A DNA stretch of 9,454 nucleotides from assembly GCA_023395515.1 (NCBI GenBank), contig JAEWZB010000072.1:1-9454 (forward strand). Reading direction: 5' to 3'. The DNA is from Bacillota bacterium (GTDB lineage: Bacteria; Bacillota; Syntrophomonadia; Syntrophomonadales; Syntrophomonadaceae). Made by a program: the position numbers and the translations under genes. Below, piece by piece: positions 1 through 6,117 of the stretch. Positions within the stretch are counted from its first letter, which is position 1. Every line of letters begins with the position of its first letter. The notes under the pieces are model-generated. The model saw only the letters and a list, made by a program, of their open reading frames with translations. It had not been told where the DNA came from and did not search any database.

Positions 1-110
1 GACAGTATTGAAGTTATCGCTGCGGTTAAGGTAGTCTTACCATGGTCTACGTGTCCTATGGTTCCAATGTTTAAATGTGGTTTCGTTCTTTCAAATTTAG
101 ACTTTGCCAT
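1..110 (-). CDS. tuf: Elongation factor Tu, N-terminal fragment (gene runs off the left edge)
   Basis: EF-Tu is the cytoplasmic GTPase that delivers aminoacyl-tRNA to the ribosomal A site. Only the first 36 codons are inside the window. The translation begins MAKSKFERTKPHLNIGTIGH and carries the G1/P-loop motif GHVDHGKT at residues 19-26, whose lysine and threonine bind nucleotide phosphates and Mg2+. This N-terminus is nearly invariant in bacterial EF-Tu, so identification is secure despite the truncation. The start is the ATG at 110-108, preceded by an AAAGGTGA ribosome binding site. It lies directly downstream of a five-tRNA operon, separated by a palindromic terminator (271-294), so it probably has its own promoter in the 111-270 gap. 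The rest of the gene, and presumably the rpmG-secE-nusG-rplK genes usually found beyond it, are outside the window. Confidence 0.96.
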   Translation of the reverse strand, partial: MAKSKFERTKPHLNIGTIGHVDHGKTTLTAAITSIL

Positions 111-225
111 TAGTCTTTCACCTTTCCCCTTTCAATTAGAAATTGAACTTTAAATGTCATTAATTTATATTTTACCCAAAATACATAGTAAAAAAACTTA
201 TCCTGCAGGTGGCAATCTAGTTTTC

Positions 226-231
226 ATTATA
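226..231 (-). promoter_or_regulatory. Possible -10 box for tuf
   Basis: A perfect TATAAT on the minus strand lies between the tRNA-operon terminator and the tuf start, 115 bp before the ATG. No good -35 hexamer is found at 16-18 bp: the best at 17 bp is TATGAT at 254-249. There is no TGn extension. It is the best candidate for tuf transcription in this AT-rich gap, but the assignment is weak. Confidence 0.35.
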
Positions 232-270
232 CTACCACCAATAAAATTATCATACTTATCAATAAAATAA

Positions 271-294
271 AAGAAGTGGAAATTTCCACTTCTT
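271..294 (-). terminator. Perfect 24-bp palindrome, terminator of the tRNA operon
   Basis: The 24 bases are an exact palindrome. As minus-strand RNA they can form a 10-bp stem (AAGAAGTGGA with its complement) closed by an AATT loop, followed by the T-rich tract TTTATTTTATT at 270-260. It lies 12 bp past the 3' end of tRNA-Met and ahead of tuf. The position and downstream T tract fit an intrinsic terminator for the tRNA operon, although the stem is AT-rich. Confidence 0.65.
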
Positions 295-305
295 AAATCT
301 GCTTA

Positions 306-382
306 TGGTAGCGGCGGAGGGATTTGAACCCCCGACCCTACGGGTATGAACCGTATGCTCTGGCCAGCTGAGCTACACCGCC
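306..382 (-). tRNA. tRNA-Met (CAT), elongator
   Basis: A 77-nt cloverleaf with CCA encoded at 308-306. The acceptor stem is GGCGGTG with CGCCGCT, the discriminator is A, and the anticodon stem TACGG/CCGTA encloses loop TTCATAC with anticodon CAT. The first base pair is G-U and the anticodon stem lacks the three G-C pairs of initiators, so this is the elongator. It closely resembles the Bacillus elongator tRNA-Met as I remember it, not the lysidine-modified tRNA-Ile2. It is the last tRNA of the operon. Confidence 0.95.
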
Positions 383-386
383 TCAA

Positions 387-462
387 TGGAGCCCATAATC
401 GGACTTGAACCGATGACCTCATCCTTACCAAGGATGCGCTCTGCCGACTGAGCTATATGGGC
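387..462 (-). tRNA. tRNA-Thr (GGT)
   Basis: A 76-nt cloverleaf with acceptor stem GCCCATA/TATGGGC, discriminator T and CCA encoded at 389-387. Anticodon stem CATCC/GGATG encloses loop TTGGTAA, giving anticodon GGT, which reads ACC and ACU. It is four bases upstream of tRNA-Met in the same transcript. Confidence 0.95.
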
Positions 463-507
463 AATACTTTTTTATTTTGATTGCATCCTAGGGTTTGGTT
501 ATTTCTA

Positions 508-551
508 GTTTACTATGGCCCTACGGGCCATTATGGTTGCCCCCTGCGGGG
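508..551 (-). repeat. Double mini-hairpin repeat, unit 1 (tRNA spacer)
   Basis: This unit holds two tiny hairpins: stem ATGGCCC/GGGCCAT at 515-531, with loop GTA as read on the transcribed strand, and CCCC/GGGG at 541-551, with loop GCA. The sequence between and before them (GTTTACTATGG, TTATGGTTGC on the plus strand) recurs in unit 2 at 627-671. The 463-708 spacer between tRNA-Thr and initiator tRNA-Met contains no gene; it holds these two units, a further small hairpin at 686-699 and otherwise AT-rich sequence. Confidence 0.7.
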
Positions 552-626
552 TGCTTAGTTCAGGTGTCTTAGTCGATTTCTTTTCAGATGTTTTGAGAAT
601 CGGCCTGGGTTTGTTTTACTAGTAAG

Positions 627-671
627 GTTTACTATGGCTCTATCGAGCCATTATGGTTGCCCCCTTCGGGG
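627..671 (-). repeat. Double mini-hairpin repeat, unit 2 (tRNA spacer)
   Basis: Second copy of the element at 508-551, 119 bp away. The first hairpin is ATGGCTC/GAGCCAT (634-651, loop GATA on the transcribed strand), where a base pair has changed on both sides relative to unit 1. The second is CCCC/GGGG (661-671, loop GAA). The flanking bases are nearly identical to unit 1, so this is a duplicated structured element whose pairing is kept. Confidence 0.7.
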
Positions 672-685
672 ACTACTTATTTCAA

Positions 686-699
686 TCGCCTAACGGCGA
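686..699 (-). repeat. Small hairpin in tRNA spacer
   Basis: Stem TCGCC/GGCGA with loop GTTA on the transcribed strand, ten bases past the CCA end of initiator tRNA-Met. It belongs to the same style of GNA/GNNA-loop hairpins as those at 515-531, 541-551, 634-651, 661-671 and 797-809. Confidence 0.5.
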
Positions 700-708
700 A
701 AAATTATC

Positions 709-784
<76 letters not shown>

Positions 785-796
785 ATGTAAGATGGT

Positions 797-841
797 GTCC
801 TTACAGGACTACTGATTATATTGCCCTATGGGCAGTATAAT
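797..841 (-). repeat. Two hairpins between tRNA-Tyr and initiator tRNA-Met
   Basis: Positions 797-809 form GTCCT/AGGAC with a GTA loop on the transcribed strand. Positions 815-841 form a 12-bp stem (ATTATA.TGCCC with its complement, one mismatch) with an ATA loop. Together they fill most of the 60-nt spacer 785-844. They may mark processing sites or be remnants of the same mini-hairpin family seen in the 463-708 spacer. Confidence 0.5.
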
Positions 842-844
842 TAA

Positions 845-929
845 TGGTGGAGGGAGAAGGATTCGAACCTTCGAAGTCGTCGACAACAGATTTACAGTCT
901 GCCCCCTTTGGCCGCTTGGGTATCCCTCC
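845..929 (-). tRNA. tRNA-Tyr (GTA)
   Basis: An 85-nt class II tRNA with a long variable arm. Acceptor stem GGAGGGA/TCCCTCC, discriminator A, CCA encoded at 847-845. Anticodon stem CAGAC/.TCTG encloses a loop containing GTA. The extended variable arm fits bacterial tRNA-Tyr. Confidence 0.95.
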
Positions 930-952
930 GTATAAACTTATTAACTTTAAAC

Positions 953-1027
953 TGGAGCCGAGCACAGGACTTGAACCCGCAACCTGCTGATTACAAATCA
1001 GCTGCTCTGCCATTGAGCTAGCTCGGC
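953..1027 (-). tRNA. tRNA-Thr (TGT), first gene of the tRNA operon
   Basis: A 75-nt cloverleaf with acceptor stem GCCGAGC/GCTCGGC, discriminator T and CCA encoded at 955-953. Anticodon stem GCTGA/TCAGC encloses TTTGTAA, anticodon TGT, reading ACA and other Thr codons. Its 5' end is only 12 bp past the -10 box at 1045-1040, so the 5' leader should be about six nucleotides. Confidence 0.95.
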
Positions 1028-1039
1028 TCAGCAAGTAAT

Positions 1040-1068
1040 ATTGTAAACGCTCCCGGTGACAAAGTCAA
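1040..1068 (-). promoter_or_regulatory. Promoter of the tRNA operon
   Basis: Minus strand TTGACT (1068-1063), a 17-bp spacer, then TACAAT (1045-1040): a strong housekeeping sigma-A-type promoter. Transcription would begin near 1033, just before tRNA-Thr(TGT). The -35 box overlaps the foot of the hairpin that follows sigH. Confidence 0.85.
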
Positions 1069-1093
1069 CAAAAATTACTAGGTAATTTTTGTT
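1067..1093 (-). terminator. Hairpin directly after the sigH stop codon
   Basis: A 12-bp AT-rich perfect stem (AACAAAAATTAC with its complement, loop of three) begins at the base next to the sigH stop codon (1096-1094). The T-rich 3' arm (ATTTTTGTT) serves in place of a separate T tract, so termination may be partial. It separates sigH from the tRNA promoter with no spare sequence. Confidence 0.5.
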
Positions 1094-1741
1094 TTAGAAT
1101 TCATTTCTATCTTCCAAGTATTTTTCTAATTTACGTTTAACCCTTTGCAGGGCATTATCAATTGATTTAACATGTCTTTTTAATTCTACGGCTATTTCCT
1201 GATAAGACTTGCCTTCTAAATAGGCCATTAGAACTTTCCATTCCAAAGAACTTAGGATTTCACCCATCTTTTTTTCAATGAAAATAAATTCTTCTCTGCT
1301 TATTATAATATCCTCTGGATTAGTAATTTTATTAGTAGAGAGTATATCCATAAGCGTACGGTCAGACTCTTCATCATAAATAGGTTTGTTCAGGGAGACA
1401 TAAGAATTAAGCGGAATGTGCTTTTGGCGAGTAGCGGTTTTAATAGCCGTGATTATCTGTCTAGTTATACATAGTTCAGCAAAGGCTCTAAACGATGTAA
1501 GCTTGTCCATTTTATAATCACGGATAGCCTTAAAAAGCCCAATCATTCCTTCTTGTATAATATCTTCCTTATCGGCCCCTATCAGAAAATAGGATCTCGC
1601 CTTGGCCCGTACAAAATTCTTGTATTTATCTACTAAGTATTCAACCGCAAACTGGTCACCTTGCTGAGCCAGAGTTACAATATCTTCATCGGTCAGCTCA
1701 ACATATGTAAGGATTTGTTTAGCAGCGATAGAATTTGGCAT
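1094..1741 (-). CDS. sigH: RNA polymerase sporulation sigma factor SigH (Spo0H)
   Basis: Sigma-70 family factor that in Bacillus directs transition-phase and early sporulation transcription, including spo0A and axial filament genes. At 215 aa it is normal for the family. Region 2 spans about residues 36-105 and contains NFVRAKARSYFLIGAD, DIIQEGMIGLFKAIRD and the -10 recognition helix FAELCITRQIITAIKTATRQ, nearly identical to B. subtilis SigH. Region 4 (about 155-210) holds the helix-turn-helix SYQEIAVELKRHVKSIDNAL. The ATG at 1741-1739 has a GGAGGCGATTGA ribosome binding site. The gene has its own sigma-A-type promoter (1830-1802) and lies downstream of rlmB, upstream of the tRNA-tuf cluster, its usual place in Bacillota. 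The yacP/rae1 NYN-domain gene found between rlmB and sigH in Bacillus is absent. It implies an endospore-forming host or ancestry. Confidence 0.97.
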   Translation of the reverse strand: MPNSIAAKQILTYVELTDEDIVTLAQQGDQFAVEYLVDKYKNFVRAKARSYFLIGADKEDIIQEGMIGLFKAIRDYKMDKLTSFRAFAELCITRQIITAIKTATRQKHIPLNSYVSLNKPIYDEESDRTLMDILSTNKITNPEDIIISREEFIFIEKKMGEILSSLEWKVLMAYLEGKSYQEIAVELKRHVKSIDNALQRVKRKLEKYLEDRNEF

Positions 1742-1765
1742 TCAATCGCCTCCATCTTAATTATT

Positions 1766-1780
1766 CCTTAAGGTTTAAGG
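1766..1780 (-). other. Small inverted repeat in the sigH 5' leader
   Basis: CCTTAA-ACC-TTAAGG lies in the leader between the predicted transcription start (about 1795) and the ribosome binding site. It could fold into a 6-bp hairpin 11 bases ahead of GGAGG. It may be chance in AT-rich sequence. Confidence 0.3.
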
Positions 1781-1801
1781 GCATAAATCTTCATTATAAA
1801 C

Positions 1802-1830
1802 ATTATAGCCACTGCCCCAATACTCGTCAA
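1802..1830 (-). promoter_or_regulatory. sigH promoter
   Basis: Minus strand TTGACG (1830-1825), a 17-bp spacer, and a perfect TATAAT (1807-1802), about 60 bp before the sigH ATG. It is a clear sigma-A-type promoter, so sigH can be expressed independently of the cysE-rlmB operon. No terminator hairpin is visible between rlmB and this promoter, so some read-through is also likely. Confidence 0.85.
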
Positions 1831-1888
1831 GATTAGTAGGCCGGAGATAGCGGACATTTATTAAGCATAACGGCAACTTTTTCCTTTA

Positions 1889-2632
1889 TTATACTTTGGT
1901 TATATCCCTTTGGCGCACTACTTCATAAATCAACAAGGCTGCAGCTACTGATGCATTAAGTGATTCGATTCTGCCCACCATGGGTATTTTAACTATTATA
2001 TCACAATTTTCTTTAACTAGTCTTCTCATACCCCTACCTTCTCCACCTATTACCAGTACCGTAGGACTAGGCATAGAGGCAGTATAATAATTCCTGTCCC
2101 CCGTCATATCTGCTCCAATTACCCATAAACCTTGTTTTTTAAGATAGTTTATCGTGTTAACAACATTAGTCTCTTGCACTATCTTCATATATTCAACCGC
2201 ACCAGCCGAGGCCCGGGCTACTGTATCGGTTACTTCTACCGAGTTATGGCGCGGTATTACTAATCCATGTACCCCCGCACATTCCGCAGTCCGAATAATC
2301 GAGCCCAGATTTTGCGGATCTTCAATTCCATCCAAAATTAAGATAAAAGGGGCTTCACCTTGCATAGCTGCCAGTTCCAGAACTTCTTCAATATCACTAT
2401 ACTGATATGATTCAACTTGAGCTACTATACCCTGATGGTTAGTCTGAGTATACATTTTGTCTAAGCGTTGTTTTTCCACATATTGCATGTAAATGCCCCG
2501 GCTGGCCGCTAAATTAGTTAATTCCTCAATTCTCTTGCCTTCTCGGCCTTCTTGTATATAAATCTTATGGATTTTACGCCCCGCTCTTAAGGCTTCCATA
2601 ATGCTGTTTACTCCGGCCAATTTATCCTTCAT
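1889..2632 (-). CDS. rlmB: 23S rRNA (guanosine-2'-O-)-methyltransferase RlmB, SpoU/TrmH family
   Basis: SAM-dependent 2'-O-methyltransferase of the SPOUT class; RlmB methylates G2251 in the P-loop of 23S rRNA in E. coli. The 247-aa protein has an N-terminal RNA-binding domain (about 5-78, starting LAGVNSIMEALRAGRKIHKI) and a SpoU catalytic domain (about 94-240). Motif 1 is DPQNLGSIIRTAECAG (105-120, with catalytic Asn108 and Arg114), motif 2 is VIGGEGRGM (194-202) and motif 3 is IPMVGRIESLNASVAAA (216-232), forming the trefoil-knot SAM site. The ATG at 2632-2630 has an AAAGGAGG site five bases ahead. It is the last gene of the cysE operon, 81 bp after thyX. Bacillus yacO is the equivalent gene. 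Exact target specificity within SpoU enzymes is inferred from gene order and family similarity. Confidence 0.93.
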   Translation of the reverse strand: MKDKLAGVNSIMEALRAGRKIHKIYIQEGREGKRIEELTNLAASRGIYMQYVEKQRLDKMYTQTNHQGIVAQVESYQYSDIEEVLELAAMQGEAPFILILDGIEDPQNLGSIIRTAECAGVHGLVIPRHNSVEVTDTVARASAGAVEYMKIVQETNVVNTINYLKKQGLWVIGADMTGDRNYYTASMPSPTVLVIGGEGRGMRRLVKENCDIIVKIPMVGRIESLNASVAAALLIYEVVRQRDITKV

Positions 2633-2648
2633 TACTTCCTCCTTTGTT

Positions 2649-2713
2649 GGTTAGGGATTATTAGGGATTAGCGACCCCTACACCTTACGCCTCACTCTTC
2701 ACCCCTCACCTAC
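2649..2713 (-). repeat. Inverted heptad (7-bp) repeat array between thyX and rlmB
   Basis: On the plus strand a tandem TTAGGGATTA (2651-2670) faces degenerate 7-bp units CCCTACA, CCTTACG, CCTCACT, CTTCACC, CCTCACC, TACTTAC (2676-2717), running up to and into the thyX stop. The two sides can pair imperfectly around a short centre. The block GTGAGGCGTAAGG is shared, in opposite orientation, with the array at 6662-6755. It lies inside the operon transcript. Confidence 0.7.
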
Positions 2714-3403
2714 TTACCCCAGGGGATTAAAAAGTTCATCAGTTAAAATCACTTCAGCATAGTGCTCGGCGGGGAACGCAGTATCATATGGTACATTACC
2801 AAATAATATGGGCAGGCGCTCCTTAAAAAGTAACAGCAAAGGAATAGCAACTTCCCGCATCTGGGGATGAGCAGCCGCAGAACATCTAAGCTCGAAAAAG
2901 TGCCGCCACTCTCTCATATTATAAGTAACAGCTATCTCTGTTTTTAAGCAAGTAGGCAAAATAGCCCGGGCTTCTTGGGGGGAACAACCCATTTGCAGCA
3001 TTGCAAAATAGCTTTTTTCGGTAGCTTCACAACCCTTAAACCATTCATCATAAGCTGCATGACCTTTTAAATAAAAAGGTTCAATTACAGTTATTTCCCG
3101 CCCAAATTTATCCTGGCTATAATTACAATAACGGGTAGATTCTTGACTATAACTTCCAATCCGGTGGCGCACTATTTCGTGGGTAATACCCCGGTCTACG
3201 ATAAACATTACCGTGGCTTTCTCATGTTCGATTACTGATTCATGTCCCTTAGATATAATTGAACTTAAAAAACGTTCATTGTAATTAAGAGCCATTTTAT
3301 CTTCTGATTTATAACAAATCCGGGCATAACGTTCCAGGTTATTTAGTTTACCTGCACTTAGTTCGATTTCCGGTACTAGTACCTTAGGTGGTATAATAAT
3401 CAT
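2714..3403 (-). CDS. thyX: FAD-dependent thymidylate synthase ThyX
   Basis: Flavoprotein that makes dTMP from dUMP using methylenetetrahydrofolate and NAD(P)H, an alternative to ThyA that does not need dihydrofolate reductase for turnover. The 229-aa protein carries the diagnostic RHRX7S signature: R79-H80-R81 followed by seven residues and S89 in VRHRIGSYSQESTRY. SVIEHEKATVMFIVDRG (56-72) precedes it, and LKTEIAVTYNMREWRHFFELR, a conserved C-terminal ThyX segment binding dUMP/FAD, lies near residues 153-173. The ATG at 3403-3401 has a strong GGGAGG site six bases ahead. It starts 23 bp after mrnC, so it is co-transcribed. A cysS-mrnC-thyX-rlmB order is familiar in Clostridia, which supports vertical inheritance. 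Whether the genome also has thyA cannot be seen. Confidence 0.97.
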   Translation of the reverse strand: MIIIPPKVLVPEIELSAGKLNNLERYARICYKSEDKMALNYNERFLSSIISKGHESVIEHEKATVMFIVDRGITHEIVRHRIGSYSQESTRYCNYSQDKFGREITVIEPFYLKGHAAYDEWFKGCEATEKSYFAMLQMGCSPQEARAILPTCLKTEIAVTYNMREWRHFFELRCSAAAHPQMREVAIPLLLLFKERLPILFGNVPYDTAFPAEHYAEVILTDELFNPLG

Positions 3404-3426
3404 GTTTTACCTCCCCCATAGTTTGC

Positions 3427-3825
3427 CTAATTTTCATTATTTAAAACTTTATCTACCAATTCTTGTAAGCGTTCTTCATCACCTTTAAGGTAATGATAGC
3501 CTAATAAGGCTTCAAACCCCGTACTCATCTGATAATCTTGGGGATTAGCATGTTTAGGAGGGGTACTTTTAGCGTTTCTGCCCCGCATTACAATATCTTG
3601 TTCATTCTCGCTCAACCCCGCATAAATTTGCCTGATTACCCGGGCTTGGCTGGCAGCCTTTACCATTTCTACAGTGTCATGGTGTATATCTTTAATCTTA
3701 CGGTTGCCGGTTGCCACAATATGGCTACGTACGGCCAGTTCAAACACCGCATCACCTATATAAGCAAGAACTACAGCCGAATATTCCCGGAGTATGTTTT
3801 CATCTATAGTTTCATGCTTAAGCAA
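3427..3825 (-). CDS. mrnC: Mini-ribonuclease III (Mini-III)
   Basis: RNase III-type endonuclease lacking the double-stranded RNA-binding domain; in B. subtilis it trims both ends of 23S rRNA precursor. At 132 aa it is the usual length. The catalytic signature LAYIGDAVFELAVRSHI (20-36) contains the metal-binding acidic residues D25 and E29, and STGFEALLGYHYLKG has E105 in the second metal motif. The only in-frame start before the domain is a TTG at 3825-3823, which overlaps the cysS stop by 8 bp; an in-frame TAA lies just upstream. An AAGGAAGGGG stretch about 12 bases before the TTG may be the ribosome binding site, so translation is probably coupled to cysS. The neighbour rlmB also acts on 23S rRNA. 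Confidence 0.93.
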   Translation of the reverse strand: MLKHETIDENILREYSAVVLAYIGDAVFELAVRSHIVATGNRKIKDIHHDTVEMVKAASQARVIRQIYAGLSENEQDIVMRGRNAKSTPPKHANPQDYQMSTGFEALLGYHYLKGDEERLQELVDKVLNNEN

Positions 3826-5401
3826 ACTTCCATCTTACCCCTTCCTTAGTGTCTTCCAAAATTACACCTTTTTCCTGCAAACCATTTCTTATATAATCTG
3901 CGTTATTAAAATCCTTCAGTTCTTTAAACTTAGCTCTTAAGTTAATTAACCAAGTAATTAAAGCTTCCAGTTCCGGCTCTTCTTCATATTTTATCCGGCT
4001 GCCCTGGGAAGTATCTTCGATAACCAGGTTCTGTTCATTAAGAAAATCTCTTATTTCATCAGCCTTAGCAAAGTCTTTCTGTTTACGCAAGTTTTGGCGC
4101 AAGCTTAAGTATACATCTAAAATTGCCTCAACTTTGTCATTAGATTTATCTTCGGTCATAAAGATACCTAAAATACCACCCAGCTCTTTTAGAACTTGCT
4201 CCCCATATTTTACCGTAGCCCGGCCTTGCGGGTCGCTGCGCTCCACATTAGCTATATAGGAATTTAATACATGAGATATTTCAAAAAGATAACCTATGGC
4301 TTTGGCAGTGTTAAAATCATCATCCATAGCTTGTATAAACTCTTGGCGATATTCTTCAATTAAATCAGTCAGCTTATTATCTAACTGGCTATTATTTATA
4401 TTAAACTCTTCATTTCCCACCACTTCTTCAGCTAATAATAGGGTAGTTTTCAGGCGGCCTAAAGCTTTGCGGGCTTCTTCCAGTTTAGTGTCATCAAAAT
4501 CCAGGGGACTGCGATAATGAGTAGCTATTAAATAAAACCGTACTATATCAGCCGGATACTTATCTAAGATATCGCGTAAAATAAAGAAGTTGCCTAGTGA
4601 TTTAGACATTTTTTCATTATTGACGGTAATAAAGCCATTATGCATCCAATACCTGGCAAAAGGTTGCCCGGTTAAGGCCTCCGCTTGAGCAACCTCATTT
4701 TCGTGGTGGGGGAAAATAAGGTCATTACCCCCGCCATGAATATCTAAAGTATCTCCTAAATATTTCGTTGACATAACTGAACATTCAATATGCCAGCCGG
4801 GTCTGCCTTTTCCCCAGGGGCTTTCCCAAGCCGGTTCCCCCGGTTTAGCCGATTTCCATAAAGCAAAATCTACCGGTTCCTCTTTACGTTCGTCAATCTC
4901 GACTCTAGCTCCAGCCAGCATATCTTCCAGGCTGCGGCCTGATAATTTGCCATAATCCTTAAAACTTTTAACTCTGAAGTAAACATCTCCCTCTACTTCA
5001 TAAGCATAACCTTTAGCCATCAGCTTAACTATAGCCTCTATAATTTCTGGAATATGCCCGCTTACCAGCGGGTGTTTGTCGGCTCTGGCTATACCCAAAG
5101 CATCGGCATCAATAAAATATTCCTCAATATAACGGGATGATAGAGCTAAAGGGTCTTCATTTTCTTCCTGAGCTCTTTTAATTATCTTATCATCCACATC
5201 AGTAAAGTTTTGAATATAGTTAACTTCATAACCCCGGTATTTTAAATAACGTCTGACCGTATCAAATACTACTAAAGGGCGGGCATTACCTAAATGAATA
5301 TAATTATACGTAGTCGGCCCACACACATACATATTTACTTTATGCGGTTCTAACGTCACCAGAGTTTCTTTTTGCCGACTTTGAGTGTTGTATATTTTCA
5401 T
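3818..5401 (-). CDS. cysS: Cysteinyl-tRNA synthetase (CysRS) with duplicated C-terminal segment
   Basis: Class I synthetase that charges tRNA-Cys. Start chosen at the ATG 5401-5399 (protein MKIYNTQS..., 527 aa), because CysRS proteins typically begin MKIYNT and GAGG lies nine bases upstream; an in-frame ATG at 5422 would add seven residues. The HIGH motif is HLGNARP, the KMSKS motif is KMSKSLGNF, and zinc ligands are Cys27 (MYVCGPT), the Cys in WHIECSVM, and His/Glu in HHENEVAQ. The usual family length is about 465-490 aa. The excess comes from a tandem repeat of the terminal helical segment: residues about 424-477 and 478-527 share LR.....KDF..AD.IR..L.E...(I/L)EDT..G.R.K with a period of 54 residues. 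The gene overlaps cysE by 62 bp and mrnC by 8 bp and is under the Cys T-box upstream. Confidence 0.97.
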   Translation of the reverse strand: MKIYNTQSRQKETLVTLEPHKVNMYVCGPTTYNYIHLGNARPLVVFDTVRRYLKYRGYEVNYIQNFTDVDDKIIKRAQEENEDPLALSSRYIEEYFIDADALGIARADKHPLVSGHIPEIIEAIVKLMAKGYAYEVEGDVYFRVKSFKDYGKLSGRSLEDMLAGARVEIDERKEEPVDFALWKSAKPGEPAWESPWGKGRPGWHIECSVMSTKYLGDTLDIHGGGNDLIFPHHENEVAQAEALTGQPFARYWMHNGFITVNNEKMSKSLGNFFILRDILDKYPADIVRFYLIATHYRSPLDFDDTKLEEARKALGRLKTTLLLAEEVVGNEEFNINNSQLDNKLTDLIEEYRQEFIQAMDDDFNTAKAIGYLFEISHVLNSYIANVERSDPQGRATVKYGEQVLKELGGILGIFMTEDKSNDKVEAILDVYLSLRQNLRKQKDFAKADEIRDFLNEQNLVIEDTSQGSRIKYEEEPELEALITWLINLRAKFKELKDFNNADYIRNGLQEKGVILEDTKEGVRWKFA

Positions 5402-6062
5402 TAAGCTTAGCCTCGCTTTCATACTTTTCCAATCTATTTTCTAATTCGGTAATTTTAGCCTGCATAGCCGCTAAAGTATCGGCTATAGGGTCAGGCAGCA
5501 TGTGATGTTCTAAATCTACTTCGATTTTGCTGTTTTCTACCTTGGCTCCATCTTGAATAACTATACGCCCCGGAACTCCTACTACTGTACAATGGGGCGG
5601 GACACTTTTTAATACTACGGAACCGGCTCCAATTTTAACATTATCACCTACCGTAAAAGAGCCTAACACTTTAGCTCCCGCACTTATCGTTACATTATCC
5701 CCGATAGTCGGGTGGCGTTTACCTTTTTCTTTACCGGTTCCCCCTAAAGTTACCCCTTGGTATAAAGTAACATTATCACCAATTTCAGCAGTTTCACCAA
5801 TAACTATACCACTTCCATGGTCAATAAAAAATCCTTTACCAATAGTTGCTCCGGGATGGATTTCTATACCCGTAAAAAAACGGCTGATATGCGAAATCAA
5901 TCTAGCTAGTAAAAACCACTTATGCTTATAGAAAAAGTGCGCTATACGATGATTAACTACAGCATGAAAACCAGGATAACACAATATAATCTCTACTACA
6001 CTGCGGGCAGCCGGGTCCCGGTCAAAGATTACTTCAATTTCTCTTTTTAAAGTTTTAAACAT
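5340..6062 (-). CDS. cysE: Serine O-acetyltransferase (SAT)
   Basis: Catalyses the first committed step of cysteine synthesis, acetyl-CoA plus L-serine to O-acetylserine, which CysK then sulfhydrylates. The 240-aa protein has a short N-terminal helical domain (1-60) and a left-handed beta-helix of hexapeptide repeats (about 62-165). Active-site features are IEIHPGATIG (66-75), FIDHGSGIVIGET (79-91, with Asp81 and His82), GVTLGGTGKEKGKRHP (103-118, His117) and GAGSVVLKSVPPH. It is the short Gram-positive form of SAT, but carries a C-terminal tail of about 70 residues with a coiled-coil-like stretch (LAAMQAKITELENRLEKYES) where CysK-binding tails normally end. The ATG at 6062-6060 follows a strong AGGAGG. 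It overlaps cysS by 62 bp. The leader contains a cysteine T-box and a 207-bp palindromic element. Confidence 0.96.
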   Translation of the reverse strand: MFKTLKREIEVIFDRDPAARSVVEIILCYPGFHAVVNHRIAHFFYKHKWFLLARLISHISRFFTGIEIHPGATIGKGFFIDHGSGIVIGETAEIGDNVTLYQGVTLGGTGKEKGKRHPTIGDNVTISAGAKVLGSFTVGDNVKIGAGSVVLKSVPPHCTVVGVPGRIVIQDGAKVENSKIEVDLEHHMLPDPIADTLAAMQAKITELENRLEKYESEAKLNENIQHSKSAKRNSGDVRTA

Positions 6063-6117
6063 ATTTCCCCCTCCTTAGTTTAAGGTAGATTCCACTTAAA
6101 AAATCTCACTCAATCAT

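Noticed and set aside
306..382. tRNA-Ile2 (CAT, lysidine-modified) in place of tRNA-Met
   Set aside because: The acceptor and anticodon stems match elongator tRNA-Met of Bacillus, not the GGACC-type acceptor of tRNA-Ile2.
508..671. CRISPR-like pair of repeats
   Set aside because: Only two units of 44-45 bp exist, 119 bp apart, each made of two hairpins with compensatory changes, and no cas genes are nearby.
816..1034. 72-codon minus-strand reading frame
   Set aside because: It runs through tRNA-Tyr and tRNA-Thr(TGT) and is explained by them.
2154..2405. Plus-strand frame opposite rlmB, and similar ones at 3538-3849, 4296-4517, 6777-7013, 7192-7398 and 8908-9108
   Set aside because: All are antisense shadows of well-identified genes without plausible starts or recognisable products.
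5402..5422. Upstream ATG for cysS at 5422
   Set aside because: It adds MKARLSL before the family-typical MKIYNT start and has a weaker ribosome binding site; kept only as an alternative.
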